A stretch of 64,000 nucleotides of DNA. Source: Lacrimispora defluvii (GTDB lineage Bacteria; Bacillota; Clostridia; Lachnospirales; Lachnospiraceae). The translations under genes were made by a program, and so were the position numbers. This document shows, in pieces, positions 44,562 to 53,578 of the stretch (position 1 is its first letter; the number at the start of each line of letters is the position of its first letter). A model generated the notes under the pieces. That model saw nothing but the letters and a program-made list of their open reading frames with translations, ran no database searches and was not told the DNA's origin. The stretch covers positions 1-64,000 of the forward strand of contig JAAOXG010000032.1 of NCBI GenBank assembly GCA_013036995.1, read 5' to 3'.

Positions 44562-45110
44562 TTATTTATCTGTTGTATCCTTGTCATCGGTACTGTTCGC
44601 AGCGTTATTCTCAGTATTCGTACTATTTGTAGTTTCATCCACCGGCTCATGTCCTTTTTCGTAAACAGACATAATACCAGACACTGGATATCCTGTTTTT
44701 GTGTCATCATCGAGATAAATGGTAGGTGTTCCATTATAAATGTCCACACGTGTAACTGTTCCCTTATGTTTTTCCACATTACCGTTTTTATCTAAAACGC
44801 CAATCAAAACCGACTTTCCCATCATTGAAGTACCATAATTGATTGTATTTACCTGGGCAAAATCGTCCATTGATGTGGAGAAATTATCCATTGCCTGCAT
44901 CATAGCTATCTGTGTCATCTGTGTCATCATCTCAGAGTTATCCATGGGACTTGACATATCCTGGTTCTGAAGCTGTGCAGCTAAAAGTTTAAAAAAACCT
45001 TCTGTGGACAATTCACTGTTTTTTTTCGTACTCACATCGGAATCAGTGTTCGTTGTGGCAGCAGAGTTATATAACAAATTGCCTGTGCCTATTGAGTTAG
45101 TACTAGCCAT
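44562..45110 (-). CDS. flgD: Hook cap/scaffold protein FlgD
   Basis: A 182-residue protein: FlgD N-terminal domain (FFKLLAAQLQNQDMSSPMDNSEMMTQMTQIAMMQAMDNF) and a short C-terminal beta part (KHKGTVTRVDIYNGTPTIYLDD), then a hydrophilic Asp/Thr/Asn tail. It caps the growing hook. It lacks the long Tudor-like extension of enteric FlgD. Confidence 0.93.
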   Translation of the reverse strand: MASTNSIGTGNLLYNSAATTNTDSDVSTKKNSELSTEGFFKLLAAQLQNQDMSSPMDNSEMMTQMTQIAMMQAMDNFSTSMDDFAQVNTINYGTSMMGKSVLIGVLDKNGNVEKHKGTVTRVDIYNGTPTIYLDDDTKTGYPVSGIMSVYEKGHEPVDETTNSTNTENNAANSTDDKDTTDK

Positions 45111-45129
45111 CTTTTCTCCTTATCGTAAA

Positions 45130-46377
45130 TCACTTACTGATTTCATCAGAATCCACGCCTGATATACCAAGTCTCAGCTTTTGGAGAAAATCATCTCCAA
45201 AATCTTCGGAATGGTTCTGCCTCTGTTCCTGCTGTTCTCTCCCATTGCCCTGATGTTCCTGGTTATTATTCAGGTAATCCGGCGATTGCTTGTCTACAAT
45301 CACATGAATCGGACGTTCTAAGTTGTTTTCCAGGATAGTTCCTAATTCTCCAGCTGACTGGGACAGCATTTTTAAAGTTTTACTTTCTGTGCAGACAACA
45401 GATACACTCACCTGATCTTTCTCATAGGCAACTTTAATCAGTATCTTACCTAAATTGTGAGGTTCCAGCTGTACTTCCAGACTCTTTTTGCCCGTTTCAA
45501 TCTGTGAAATGATTTTTTCTGACAGCTTTGCATTCAGTTCTTCCAGATTCTGGACTGGTAATGTAGTATTTACTGTTTCTGCTTTGTGAGTACTTAATTC
45601 TGACATTTGTCCCGATGGTATTAACTTCTCCTGAAACATTCCTGAGATCTTGTCCTGTGCGGTATCGTTGTCGTTCTCACTGTCCTTTTCATCTGTTTTC
45701 AATCGATATCCTGGTCCATCAGCCCGTACCAGTTTTTTTTCTGTCACACCAGGACCATACTCTGCAACAATCTTCTCTGACTTAGAGCTTACCTGTCCGC
45801 TCATTTTTAAAAGAGCCTCTCCAGGTCCATTTACTTCTTTTTTTCCATTTTTCAATGAAGCAATGTCTTCATCTTGTGCTGTCAACCCGATTTGGGAATC
45901 TGGTACCGTCTTTTTGGGCATCAGACTGTTTAATGCATTGAAGTCTTCCTTTTCCTGTATCAGGGCGCTATCATCCTCAGGATTCCAGTTATTAAGCCGA
46001 AATTCCTTAAGCAGCTGAAATGAATCCACGGATTTTGTGTCTCCTGATTCTTCTTTCGAATTCAGCGAATCAGGAAGCTGACTCTTTAAGGATTCCATAC
46101 CCGCAATCAGCATCTCTTTTCCCTGTTGCTCCTGGGTGTCCGTTGCTTCGCTGTTTTTTCCGGCCTGTAGCGTCTGCTGTACGCCTGCATTAGAAACTGC
46201 TGTTTCCAGCTCCTTATTTAAATCCTTTTTGTCTTTGCTTCCAGTGTCTTTCTTTAGATCTTTTTCTCTCATCATTTTCTTAAAACCAGAAGAATCATTT
46301 ACTGATTTCTCATCTGTTTTCTGAGATTTTGGCATTTGCCTGATCAAAACTTCCATACTGTTTGTTTTCATCTCCAT
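45130..46377 (-). CDS. fliK: Hook-length control protein FliK
   Basis: A 415-residue protein, hydrophilic and probably flexible until about 290, with C-terminal FliK domain (about 295-400, LEVQLEPHNLGKILIKVAYEKDQVSVSVVC). It is secreted as a molecular ruler and acts on FlhB. I chose the ATG at 46377, behind AAAGGAGGG. A Gln/His-rich stretch (NNQEHQGNGREQQEQRQNH) near the end is notable. It is upstream of flgD, as in B. subtilis. Confidence 0.9.
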   Translation of the reverse strand: MEMKTNSMEVLIRQMPKSQKTDEKSVNDSSGFKKMMREKDLKKDTGSKDKKDLNKELETAVSNAGVQQTLQAGKNSEATDTQEQQGKEMLIAGMESLKSQLPDSLNSKEESGDTKSVDSFQLLKEFRLNNWNPEDDSALIQEKEDFNALNSLMPKKTVPDSQIGLTAQDEDIASLKNGKKEVNGPGEALLKMSGQVSSKSEKIVAEYGPGVTEKKLVRADGPGYRLKTDEKDSENDNDTAQDKISGMFQEKLIPSGQMSELSTHKAETVNTTLPVQNLEELNAKLSEKIISQIETGKKSLEVQLEPHNLGKILIKVAYEKDQVSVSVVCTESKTLKMLSQSAGELGTILENNLERPIHVIVDKQSPDYLNNNQEHQGNGREQQEQRQNHSEDFGDDFLQKLRLGISGVDSDEISK

Positions 46378-46452
46378 TGTTCTCCCTCCTTTCTCTTCTC
46401 TGCCATCAGGCATTATTTTTTATGGTAACTGCCGGATTTTTAACCGACAGGA

Positions 46453-46902
46453 CTACCTGCTGCTACGAACTGACATTGTATTGGAAACAAATTCTTCGAT
46501 AAACAGTTCTTCGCTTTTCAGTACTTCTTTGTTGTACTGATCCAGTTTTTTTTCTTTTAACTTATCTATGGAAGCTTTTTCTTTTTTTGCCTCGATTACT
46601 TCAGCCCGCTTCTGTTCTTCTTTTTTCTTAAGTTTTAAGAGTACTCCCTGTTCTGCCACTATTCTTTGCTGGATAAATGTTATATAACGTTCATATTCCC
46701 TCATGATATTAACAGTAACGCCACACTGGGTATCTTCCCTGTAACGTACGGCAGCGCTTTGGCTCTTATCCATCAATTCCTCAATCCGTCTCTCCTGCTG
46801 TGCGATATCTGCAAGAATCTGCGCATGTTCCGTTTTGAGATTCTCAAGCACCTGGTCTTTATAATTTAAAACAGTATTAAGAGGAAAATTGAATTTTTTC
46901 AT
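46453..46902 (-). CDS. fliJ: Export ATPase chaperone FliJ
   Basis: A 149-residue protein, almost wholly coiled coil (KFNFPLNTVLNYKDQVLENLKTEHAQI start, Lys/Glu-rich middle). It inserts into the FliI hexamer and contacts FlhA. It follows fliI by 22 nt. No unusual features. Confidence 0.9.
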   Translation of the reverse strand: MKKFNFPLNTVLNYKDQVLENLKTEHAQILADIAQQERRIEELMDKSQSAAVRYREDTQCGVTVNIMREYERYITFIQQRIVAEQGVLLKLKKKEEQKRAEVIEAKKEKASIDKLKEKKLDQYNKEVLKSEELFIEEFVSNTMSVRSSR

Positions 46903-46924
46903 CTTTGGCCTTCTTTCACAGAGT

Positions 46925-48226
46925 TTACTTTAAAATCTCTTTCATCTTTTTCAAGATTTCTTCGTAGCTGTCGTTTTCATTAATACTCTGACACAAAAAT
47001 TTGTTAATCTTTTCTATCTTTGCGATGGCAACATCCAATTTCGGGTTTGTCCCCGATTTGTAAGCACCAATTGAAATTAAATCTTCGTTTTTTTCATATA
47101 AGCTCAGAATGTCTCTTATTTCGGATGCCATCTTTCTGTGCTCTTCCGATACAATATTCGTCATAAGACGGGATATACTGGCGCTTACATCAATTGCCGG
47201 GAAATGATTGGCATTGGCCAGTTTTCTGCTTAGTACAATGTGACCATCGACAATACCTCGTACGGTATCTGCTATAGGCTCGTTGGTGTCATCACCTTCT
47301 ACCAGAACTGTATATATTCCTGTAATGGAACCTTCTTTAAAATTACCGCTTCGTTCCAGAAGCTTCGGAAATTCTGCGTATATAGAAGGAGTGTACCCTC
47401 TGGCTACCGGAGGTTCGCCTATGGCAAGACCAATCTCTCTTTGCGCCATGGCAAAACGGGTCAGGGAGTCCATCATAAGGAGTACATCTTTTCCCTGGTT
47501 TTTAAAATATTCTGCAATGGTGGTGGCAACCAGCGGACATTTCATACGAAGCATAGCCGGCTGGTCCGAAGTCGCCACGATGAGAACTGAACGCTTCATT
47601 CCCTCCGGACCTAAGTCCTTTTCAATAAACTCTCTTACCTCTCGACCACGCTCTCCCACCAGTGCAACAACATTGATATCTGCTTTTACGTTTCTGGCGA
47701 TCATACCAAGCAATGTACTTTTTCCAACACCACTTCCAGCAAAGATTCCGATACGCTGGCCTTTTCCAATGGTATTCATACCATCAATTGCTTTGACTCC
47801 GAATTCCAGCGGGTCTGTAATGGGAGGGCGTGTCATCGGATTGATATAAGGGTTCTCCACATAATAATACTTGGGATTTTCAAAAGGTCCTTTTCCATCC
47901 ATAGGTTCTCCCTTGGCATCAATAATCCGGCCCCTTAAAAAATCTCCAACAGGTATCTTCAAACGCCTTCTTGTATTTCTTACAAAGCTTCCAGCTGCAA
48001 TTCCGCTCATGTTTTCATAAGCCATAAGCTGAATCTTATCATCTTTAAAGCCAACCACTTCTACAGGAATCTGTTCTTTCCTGTCTTCATTGTAAATATA
48101 AGCAATATCTCCAATGCTGGCCTTTCCTCCGGAGGCTTCCATAGACATACCTACAATATTTTCAATTTTGCCAATATGATCTATGGTCTCTGTTTTCATG
48201 ATTAAGTCCGTTAAATCTTTGAACAT
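46925..48226 (-). CDS. fliI: Flagellum-specific ATPase FliI
   Basis: A 433-residue F1-type ATPase: Walker A GSGVGKST at about 164-171, VALVGERGREVREFI, Walker B VLLMMDSLTRFA. It hydrolyses ATP to help unfold export substrates at the base. It is the second gene of the fliH-fliI-fliJ series. It lies 14 nt after fliH. Confidence 0.97.
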   Translation of the reverse strand: MFKDLTDLIMKTETIDHIGKIENIVGMSMEASGGKASIGDIAYIYNEDRKEQIPVEVVGFKDDKIQLMAYENMSGIAAGSFVRNTRRRLKIPVGDFLRGRIIDAKGEPMDGKGPFENPKYYYVENPYINPMTRPPITDPLEFGVKAIDGMNTIGKGQRIGIFAGSGVGKSTLLGMIARNVKADINVVALVGERGREVREFIEKDLGPEGMKRSVLIVATSDQPAMLRMKCPLVATTIAEYFKNQGKDVLLMMDSLTRFAMAQREIGLAIGEPPVARGYTPSIYAEFPKLLERSGNFKEGSITGIYTVLVEGDDTNEPIADTVRGIVDGHIVLSRKLANANHFPAIDVSASISRLMTNIVSEEHRKMASEIRDILSLYEKNEDLISIGAYKSGTNPKLDVAIAKIEKINKFLCQSINENDSYEEILKKMKEILK

Positions 48227-48240
48227 ACGGATTCCTCCTG

Positions 48241-49014
48241 CTACAGTCTTGCGTTATTAAGAATTCCCTTAATGTTTTCAATCTGGGTGTTTACGCTGAC
48301 ATCAATAATTTCTTCCGGAAGTTCAATAATACATGTTCCTTCTTCTGAATGATCCATAGAAATTATTTTAATATTTCCGGATATATGAGAAAGTTCATTT
48401 AGTAATCCCACATCTCCCTGGATCATCATTCCGGCATCCTTTTGTGATACGTAGATCTTCACCCACTGAGTTTTTTTCAGTTTTCCTGCAGCAGCGACTA
48501 TCATTCTTTTTATAATCTCACCGCTTGATTTCAAGCTGGTCTGAATCACCTTTTCGGCTATGGTCAGGGTAACCCGTTTTAAATCATCAATATAGGTCTC
48601 CAGAATCCTGTTTTTCTCTTCTGTAACACTTTCTATGGTAGATTTTATGGTTTCACGGAATTCTTTCATATGTAAATCAAGTTCTGCCTTATGCTCTTCG
48701 TATGCAGCTGCGTGTCCTTCCTGCAGACCGGCTTCATAGCCCTCCTGATATCCGGTCTCTCTGGCCTCTGCAAGAATTCTTTCAGCTTCTTTTCTTGCCT
48801 GATTTACAATTTCCTGTGCCCGATTCGAAGCTTTATCAAGAATCTCCGCAACCGGAGAATATTCATCTTCTTCATCTGGCTGAAACTGTTCTTCCTCCAC
48901 GGATCTGGTTAAGTCCTTTTTCACAACAATATCTTCAAATTTCTGTTTAAAACCATATTCCAGAACCCGGCTTGCAGCCTCAGGACCCTTGATAATATTA
49001 GGCAATGATATCAT
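48241..49014 (-). CDS. fliH: Export ATPase regulator FliH
   Basis: A 257-residue protein with a long helix (about 60-140, rich in Ala/Glu, ILAEARETGYQEGYEAGLQEG with GxxxG spacing) and a C-terminal domain (about 140-257, VTLTIAEKVIQTSL, KIYVSQKDA, IIELPEEIIDVSVNTQI). It holds FliI at the C-ring. It overlaps fliG by 17 nt, which suggests translational coupling. Confidence 0.93.
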   Translation of the reverse strand: MISLPNIIKGPEAASRVLEYGFKQKFEDIVVKKDLTRSVEEEQFQPDEEDEYSPVAEILDKASNRAQEIVNQARKEAERILAEARETGYQEGYEAGLQEGHAAAYEEHKAELDLHMKEFRETIKSTIESVTEEKNRILETYIDDLKRVTLTIAEKVIQTSLKSSGEIIKRMIVAAAGKLKKTQWVKIYVSQKDAGMMIQGDVGLLNELSHISGNIKIISMDHSEEGTCIIELPEEIIDVSVNTQIENIKGILNNARL

Positions 49015-50002
49015 CCTTTCCGCCCTTGCTGATGATCAGTTCGCCTTCTTCTTCCAGACGCCTGATAATAGCAACGATTCTCTGCTGTGCCTCTTCTACA
49101 TCTTTCAGACGAACATTAACGGTAACTTCCATATCGGACTGAATGCTTTCTTTCATACGGGTTGACATATTGTTGAAAATAACATCTGTAATCTGCTTAT
49201 TGGCATTCTTAAGCGCATAAACCATATCCTTCATATCGCATTCGCGGATAAAACGCTGAATGGATCTGTCGTCCATTGTAATGATATCTTCGAAAACGAA
49301 CATCTTCTTTCGGATGGTATCTGCCAGTTCCGCATCTTTTCTTCCCAACTCGTCGAAGATAAGCTTTTCGTTTCCTCTGTCCATATGATTCATTACGTTT
49401 GCTATGTAATCGATACCGCCAACGGTTGTATAATCCGTTGTAAGAATACCGGAGAACTTCTTCTTAATCTCATTTTCCACGATCTTAATCGCTTCCGGAG
49501 ATGCGCTTTCCATTCTGGCAATGGATTCCACAACCTGAAGGCGCTTCTCGGGAGGGAGCTCAGAGATCAGCTGCGCGGTCATCTCTTCATTGGTATAGGA
49601 TAAAACAAGCGCAATGGTCTGAGCCCTCTCATGCTGGAGAATTGAGAAAAGATTTTTGGAATCACTCTTCCGGATAAAGCCAAAGGATCTGGATTTAAGG
49701 GACTGGGTAACTTTCTGGAGCAGGCTGTTGGCAGTGCTCTCTCCAAATGCCTTTTCCAAAACAGTTCTTGCATATTCCAGACCACCGTCTGTTACCACCT
49801 TCTGGGTTAAACATGTTTTATAAAACTCATCCAGAACGGCCTGTGTGGTTTCTGAAGGAACATGTCCCAGTTTCGCAACTTCGACTGTTAATTTCTCAAT
49901 TTCCTCTTCACTCAGATACTTATATATTTTAGAAGCCTTATCCACGCCGAGTGAAACAATAACTGTTGCCGCTTTTTGCTCCGGCGTTAAATTAGTCGTC
50001 AT
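48998..50002 (-). CDS. fliG: Motor switch protein FliG
   Basis: A 334-residue protein: FliG_N (LTPEQKAATVIVSLGVDKASKIYKYL), middle (LPPEKRLQVVESIARMESASPEAIK) and C-terminal torque domain with charged helix (RFIRECDMKDMVYALKNANK). It links the MS ring to FliM and contacts MotA. I chose the ATG at 50002 (TGGAGG upstream), overlapping the fliF stop; the frame from 50017 has no binding site. Confidence 0.97.
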   Translation of the reverse strand: MTTNLTPEQKAATVIVSLGVDKASKIYKYLSEEEIEKLTVEVAKLGHVPSETTQAVLDEFYKTCLTQKVVTDGGLEYARTVLEKAFGESTANSLLQKVTQSLKSRSFGFIRKSDSKNLFSILQHERAQTIALVLSYTNEEMTAQLISELPPEKRLQVVESIARMESASPEAIKIVENEIKKKFSGILTTDYTTVGGIDYIANVMNHMDRGNEKLIFDELGRKDAELADTIRKKMFVFEDIITMDDRSIQRFIRECDMKDMVYALKNANKQITDVIFNNMSTRMKESIQSDMEVTVNVRLKDVEEAQQRIVAIIRRLEEEGELIISKGGKDDIIA

Positions 50003-51587
50003 TATTGTTTCCTCCATTTAACCAGGTCTTTAATAGCTGTGCAGAAATCTCAGGGTTCTGTTCTGCAAATTCCCGAACACTTTCACGTAGTTCAGCTCCT
50101 CTGTCCTCTTCCGGAGCAAGAATTTCTATCTCCTGATCTTCCTTAGAAGGCATCTGGGGAAGAATCGGTACATCTTCCTGACTATCTTCTTCCAGTTCAT
50201 CAGCAAGAGCTCTCTTCTTTCTTCTGCGGCGTACAATAAGTACTATTATAAGTAAGAGAAGAAGTACTCCAGCCAGTGCCCCAATGAGAATCCACTGGTT
50301 AATCAGAATGCCATTGGTACTTGCCTCAGCGGGCTTATCCGATTCTTTTGGAACCTCAATGGTGTAGAATGGCGCTGCCACTGCTGTTATTTTTTCAGCA
50401 CGGTCTGCCTGAGCAATTCCTGCGGCATTTCCTGCAAGATTACGGATATCATCGATAGAAAGCGATCCAAAGTCGCTGCCATTGACTACGACTGAAACAG
50501 TAAGGTTTTCTATACTACCCGGATTAACCTGTCCCTGTTCCTTAATCTGGTTTAATAAGTACTTTCTGTTTAAACTGTTGGATGCGTATGCACTATCTGT
50601 ATTTTGTCCGCCTGCGTTATACTGTGGTATATCAGCATTGGCCTCTGAGCCGGCGACTCCTGATGCTGTCTGGGCATTACCGGAATATTCTTTGTTAATG
50701 GATTCCTCAGAAGTAAGACCGGTTTTATCCTTCTCATCAATCTTTTCCGGTGTATTGTAAACAATGCTTTCCCGGATCAGCTTTTCCATATTCACGGTAC
50801 CTTTTACAGATACACGTACGTTGCCGTTTCCGTAAATAGGTCCCAGTACATTAATTACCTTAGCCGTGATCTGGTCTTCAATGAGCTTTGCTATCTCATC
50901 TGCAGCTTTTCCGGAATTTGTATCAGAATCACCGGCATTGGTTGATACCTGCCGGCCATTGCCGTCAAAGACAGATACATTATCTATTACCATTCCCGGA
51001 ATACTTCTGGAGATTAAAAGCTGTATGGAATTCGCCTGTTCTTCCGTCGGCGATCCCCCGTCCTTCATAACGACAACAGCCTGGGCACTCGCTTCCTTCG
51101 CGCTATCTTCGGACAGTGCATATTTAGAAGTTTCTCCCAGGGCTATGGTAACGTATGCTTCTTTTACTCCATCAAAAATCTGAATCGTAGATCCAATTCT
51201 TGTTTCCAGATCATACAGCTTAAATGTCTGACGATCTGTATCTGTAGTCATAAGATTAACATTGTTTTTGAAAACGTCATATGTAAAACCGCTTTTGGGA
51301 TATCCTTCTGATACCAGCTTGGCTCTTGTGGTGTCCATCTGCTCTGTAGGCACCTTAATATCACCATTATCATACTGATAATCTATCTTGTCTTCCTGCA
51401 GTTTCCCAATAATCTGTTTTGCTTCTTCACTACTCACCCCGGTAAACATAACTTCATACGGTTTCTGCCGCATGGACAATGCTGCAACGACAGCACCGCT
51501 TATAACCAGTACGCCAATCACTGACGCAATAATTATCTTTTTCGTCTTATCACTTAGTTTACCTAATAAATCTTTAATTTTTTCCAT
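49992..51587 (-). CDS. fliF: MS-ring protein FliF
   Basis: A 531-residue protein with two membrane segments (about 18-40 and 438-462, the latter ending RRRRKKR) around periplasm-side ring-building motifs (VMFTGVSSEEAKQIIGKL, YPKSGFTYDVFKN, ISRSIPGMVIDNVSVFDGNG). The C-terminal tail (about 500-531) binds FliG. It lies 26 nt after fliE and overlaps fliG. Confidence 0.97.
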   Translation of the reverse strand: MEKIKDLLGKLSDKTKKIIIASVIGVLVISGAVVAALSMRQKPYEVMFTGVSSEEAKQIIGKLQEDKIDYQYDNGDIKVPTEQMDTTRAKLVSEGYPKSGFTYDVFKNNVNLMTTDTDRQTFKLYDLETRIGSTIQIFDGVKEAYVTIALGETSKYALSEDSAKEASAQAVVVMKDGGSPTEEQANSIQLLISRSIPGMVIDNVSVFDGNGRQVSTNAGDSDTNSGKAADEIAKLIEDQITAKVINVLGPIYGNGNVRVSVKGTVNMEKLIRESIVYNTPEKIDEKDKTGLTSEESINKEYSGNAQTASGVAGSEANADIPQYNAGGQNTDSAYASNSLNRKYLLNQIKEQGQVNPGSIENLTVSVVVNGSDFGSLSIDDIRNLAGNAAGIAQADRAEKITAVAAPFYTIEVPKESDKPAEASTNGILINQWILIGALAGVLLLLLIIVLIVRRRRKKRALADELEEDSQEDVPILPQMPSKEDQEIEILAPEEDRGAELRESVREFAEQNPEISAQLLKTWLNGGNNNDD

Positions 51588-51613
51588 CGCGTACGTCCGC
51601 CCTGTTATCTGTT

Positions 51614-51925
51614 TTAAATACTAATACGAATAATTTCCGTATAAGCTTCCAATGCCTTATTCCTAAGCGCTGATAAAAGTTCTACGGATAACTGGGCCTT
51701 TGCCGCTGCAGCTGGCACGGTATGTGCATCATCAATCTGCCCGGTCGCCAAAAGGTACTGCTGTTTGTTTAAGTCTGCTTCCGTTGTTTTCACATTCTGA
51801 ACTGCCTCTTTGAAAATATCTGAAAATGCAGAACCTCCGTCTTGTCCGGATACTGCCTTCTTAGCTGCTCCTATATCCCCAATGGAGTCCAATGAGCGAA
51901 TGGGCGTTATGAACATCTGTTCCAT
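51614..51925 (-). CDS. fliE: Rod adaptor protein FliE
   Basis: A 103-residue protein: FSDIFKEAVQNVKTTEADLNKQQYLLATGQIDDAHTV and a C-terminal SVELLSALRNKALEAYTEIIRI, the whole-length FliE pattern. It joins the MS ring to the rod. It follows flgB directly by 17 nt; flgC, which normally sits between them, is elsewhere. Confidence 0.94.
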   Translation of the reverse strand: MEQMFITPIRSLDSIGDIGAAKKAVSGQDGGSAFSDIFKEAVQNVKTTEADLNKQQYLLATGQIDDAHTVPAAAAKAQLSVELLSALRNKALEAYTEIIRISI

Positions 51926-51942
51926 CTTATATGCCTCCCGTT

Positions 51943-52323
51943 TTAACCTTTAATAATTGTACGTAGTCTGCTGATATCACTGTTTAAAGAATTCAGTTCG
52001 TACTGATACTGCAGGGTAGTCCTTGCAAGTTCCACGTTCTCTACATCCACATTGACATTGTTGCCGTCTAATCTTGCAGATTCCTCTTTTGTATTTCGTA
52101 CAAAATATCTTGAGTTACTGATAACGTTCCCGATATCTGCCGAAGTACCTTTCCTCGCTGCCGCGAGCCGGTTGCGAAATTCATCTTCAAATTTCACATA
52201 TTTGGCCTTATAGCCCGGAGTTTCCCCATTCGCGATATTATTAAGCGTGGTCGTCTGCTTCGCCCACAAATAATCCAGAGATTTTTCCGCCATGGAAATG
52301 CTGTTTCCAAAAATCGAATTCAT
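51943..52323 (-). CDS. flgB: Proximal rod protein FlgB
   Basis: A 126-residue protein: SLDYLWAKQTTTLNNIANGETPGYKAKYVKFEDEFRN at the N-terminus and LARTTLQYQYELNSLNSDISRLRTIIKG at the C-terminus. It is the first gene of the long minus-strand series, 130 nt downstream of the predicted transcript start. Confidence 0.95.
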   Translation of the reverse strand: MNSIFGNSISMAEKSLDYLWAKQTTTLNNIANGETPGYKAKYVKFEDEFRNRLAAARKGTSADIGNVISNSRYFVRNTKEESARLDGNNVNVDVENVELARTTLQYQYELNSLNSDISRLRTIIKG

Positions 52324-52458
52324 CGGATCTGTTCCTCACTTTCATTTCTTCCGGCAATCTGCCATAATGACGTATTCGGACTGTTACAAAATGGAAAAAA
52401 TAGTTAAATTTTAACAGTCAAATGCAAATTCTTACATTTTTTGTAATTTTCTTACTCC

Positions 52459-52487
52459 ATTTTACATTTTATTACAAATATTGTCAA
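52459..52487 (-). promoter_or_regulatory. Sigma-A-type promoter of the flgB-fliE-fliF series
   Basis: On the minus strand TTGACA (52482-52487), 17 nt, TAAAAT (52459-52464): full -35 and five of six -10 bases. The leader of about 130 nt holds an 8-bp inverted repeat (GACTGTTA 52379-52386, TAACAGTC 52412-52419) that encloses a second, smaller one. This would be the main early promoter of the locus. Confidence 0.65.
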
Positions 52488-52540
52488 GAAAGTTCTTTTC
52501 AATCGACACTGGTTTTATCGGTAAAAAAATGGGCAAACGC

Positions 52541-52565
52541 AAAAAACCTCGTATTTACGAGGTTT
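52541..52565 (-). terminator. Intrinsic terminator upstream of the flgB promoter
   Basis: A 9-bp stem (52544-52552 with 52557-52565) is followed on the minus strand by a run of T residues. It would end transcription coming from the decayed flagellin region before the flgB promoter. Between 52566 and 52890 I see only A/T-rich sequence with no clear gene. Confidence 0.65.
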
Positions 52566-52891
52566 CCAGGGTATTATAGAGCAAAATTTTACCATATTTT
52601 TTATTTAGGCTGGGTAAATATGGGTTAAATTTTTGGCAATTTTTGTGTATTTTTAACGTTTTTTAGTTACTAATTACTTTACAATAATATTGTTTATACA
52701 TAATTTGTAACGTTTTTATTTAGTTATAACCTCTATTTTACCTGTATAATAAATCTTACAAATTAAATAAGGAAAAATGGAAATTATGAAAATAATGTAA
52801 AATAGATCTACCTATCTCTGTTTTTACAGAACTAGATTACTTTTAATTTAGTTTGGTAAATTATACTCTCTGACATGTTTAAAATAAAGTC

Positions 52892-53122
52892 TTATGCAGG
52901 ACAATCATAACCAAACAATTTAATCACGCCAATCCAAAGAAAGCGTTTTTTATTCAAGTTCATAATAATCATTTTTATGTAACCACACAAATCAAGTGTT
53001 TCCCTATGATATTCAAATTCTTCTCCCGGTGTAAGCAAAACAGTATATCCTCTTAATACCTGGAAATTGCGAATTAATGATATCCTGCCATTCCAAGTAG
53101 CCTGGGCGCTTGATAAATACAT
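52892..53122 (-). other. Open frame of 76 codons, possible gene remnant
   Basis: The frame reads TWNGRISLIRNFQVLRGY and FEYHRETLDLCGYIKMI and ends GYDCPA. The composition looks protein-like, but there is no ribosome binding site. It lies just downstream of the flagellin pseudogene. I do not recognise it. It may be the end of a larger decayed gene. Confidence 0.25.
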
Positions 53123-53131
53123 TTATTAATA

Positions 53132-53489
53132 TTAATACAGTGATAACTTTAATAACTGAAGAACACCCTTAGAAGTCTGATTTGCTTGAGCAAGCATAAT
53201 CTGCGATCGTCTTAGCATCACCCTTTGTCCAGTCAATTGTCAATGTATGGCCATCGTTTGCGTTCTTGGAGGCTATCTCAAGACCTATGATCTTTGCTCT
53301 CACCTTCTAAGAAATAGCAAGACCAGCCGCGTCAACACCTGCGCAGTAGATTCTGTAACCGCTGTATGACAGGATGCTTTCTGGTTTTCCAGATAAGCGT
53401 TAAGATGTTTGAGACCTAAGCGGGGTACTAGCTGCCTAGCGGGTTTCGTAAAAACTTAACACTTGTGTCTGTAAGAAGCCTATAGCCAT
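53132..53489 (-). pseudogene. Decayed, internally deleted flagellin gene
   Basis: Reading the minus strand, about 53349-53250 encodes SGYRIYCAGVDAAGLAIS, a stop (TAG, 53307-53309) in place of the conserved Glu, then KVRAKIIGLEIASKNANDG. This matches the flagellin N-terminal D1 helix. In another frame, 53132-53200 encodes QIMLAQANQTSKGVLQLL, the flagellin C-terminus, ending in TAA. Everything between is missing. Upstream, more stops and a weakly flagellin-like ATG frame extend to 53489. Total length is under half that of a working flagellin. It is non-functional. Confidence 0.85.
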
Positions 53490-53578
53490 ATAATAAATTG
53501 ATACCCGCATACCTGGCAGCGTCTTTTAATCATCTTTCTACACCTAACGCTGCATTTCATTCTAAGAAGGAATCTATT

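Noticed and set aside
52513-52520. ACCGATAA on the minus strand upstream of flgB as a SigD box.
   Set aside because: No suitable -35, and it is upstream of the better sigma-A promoter and next to a terminator.
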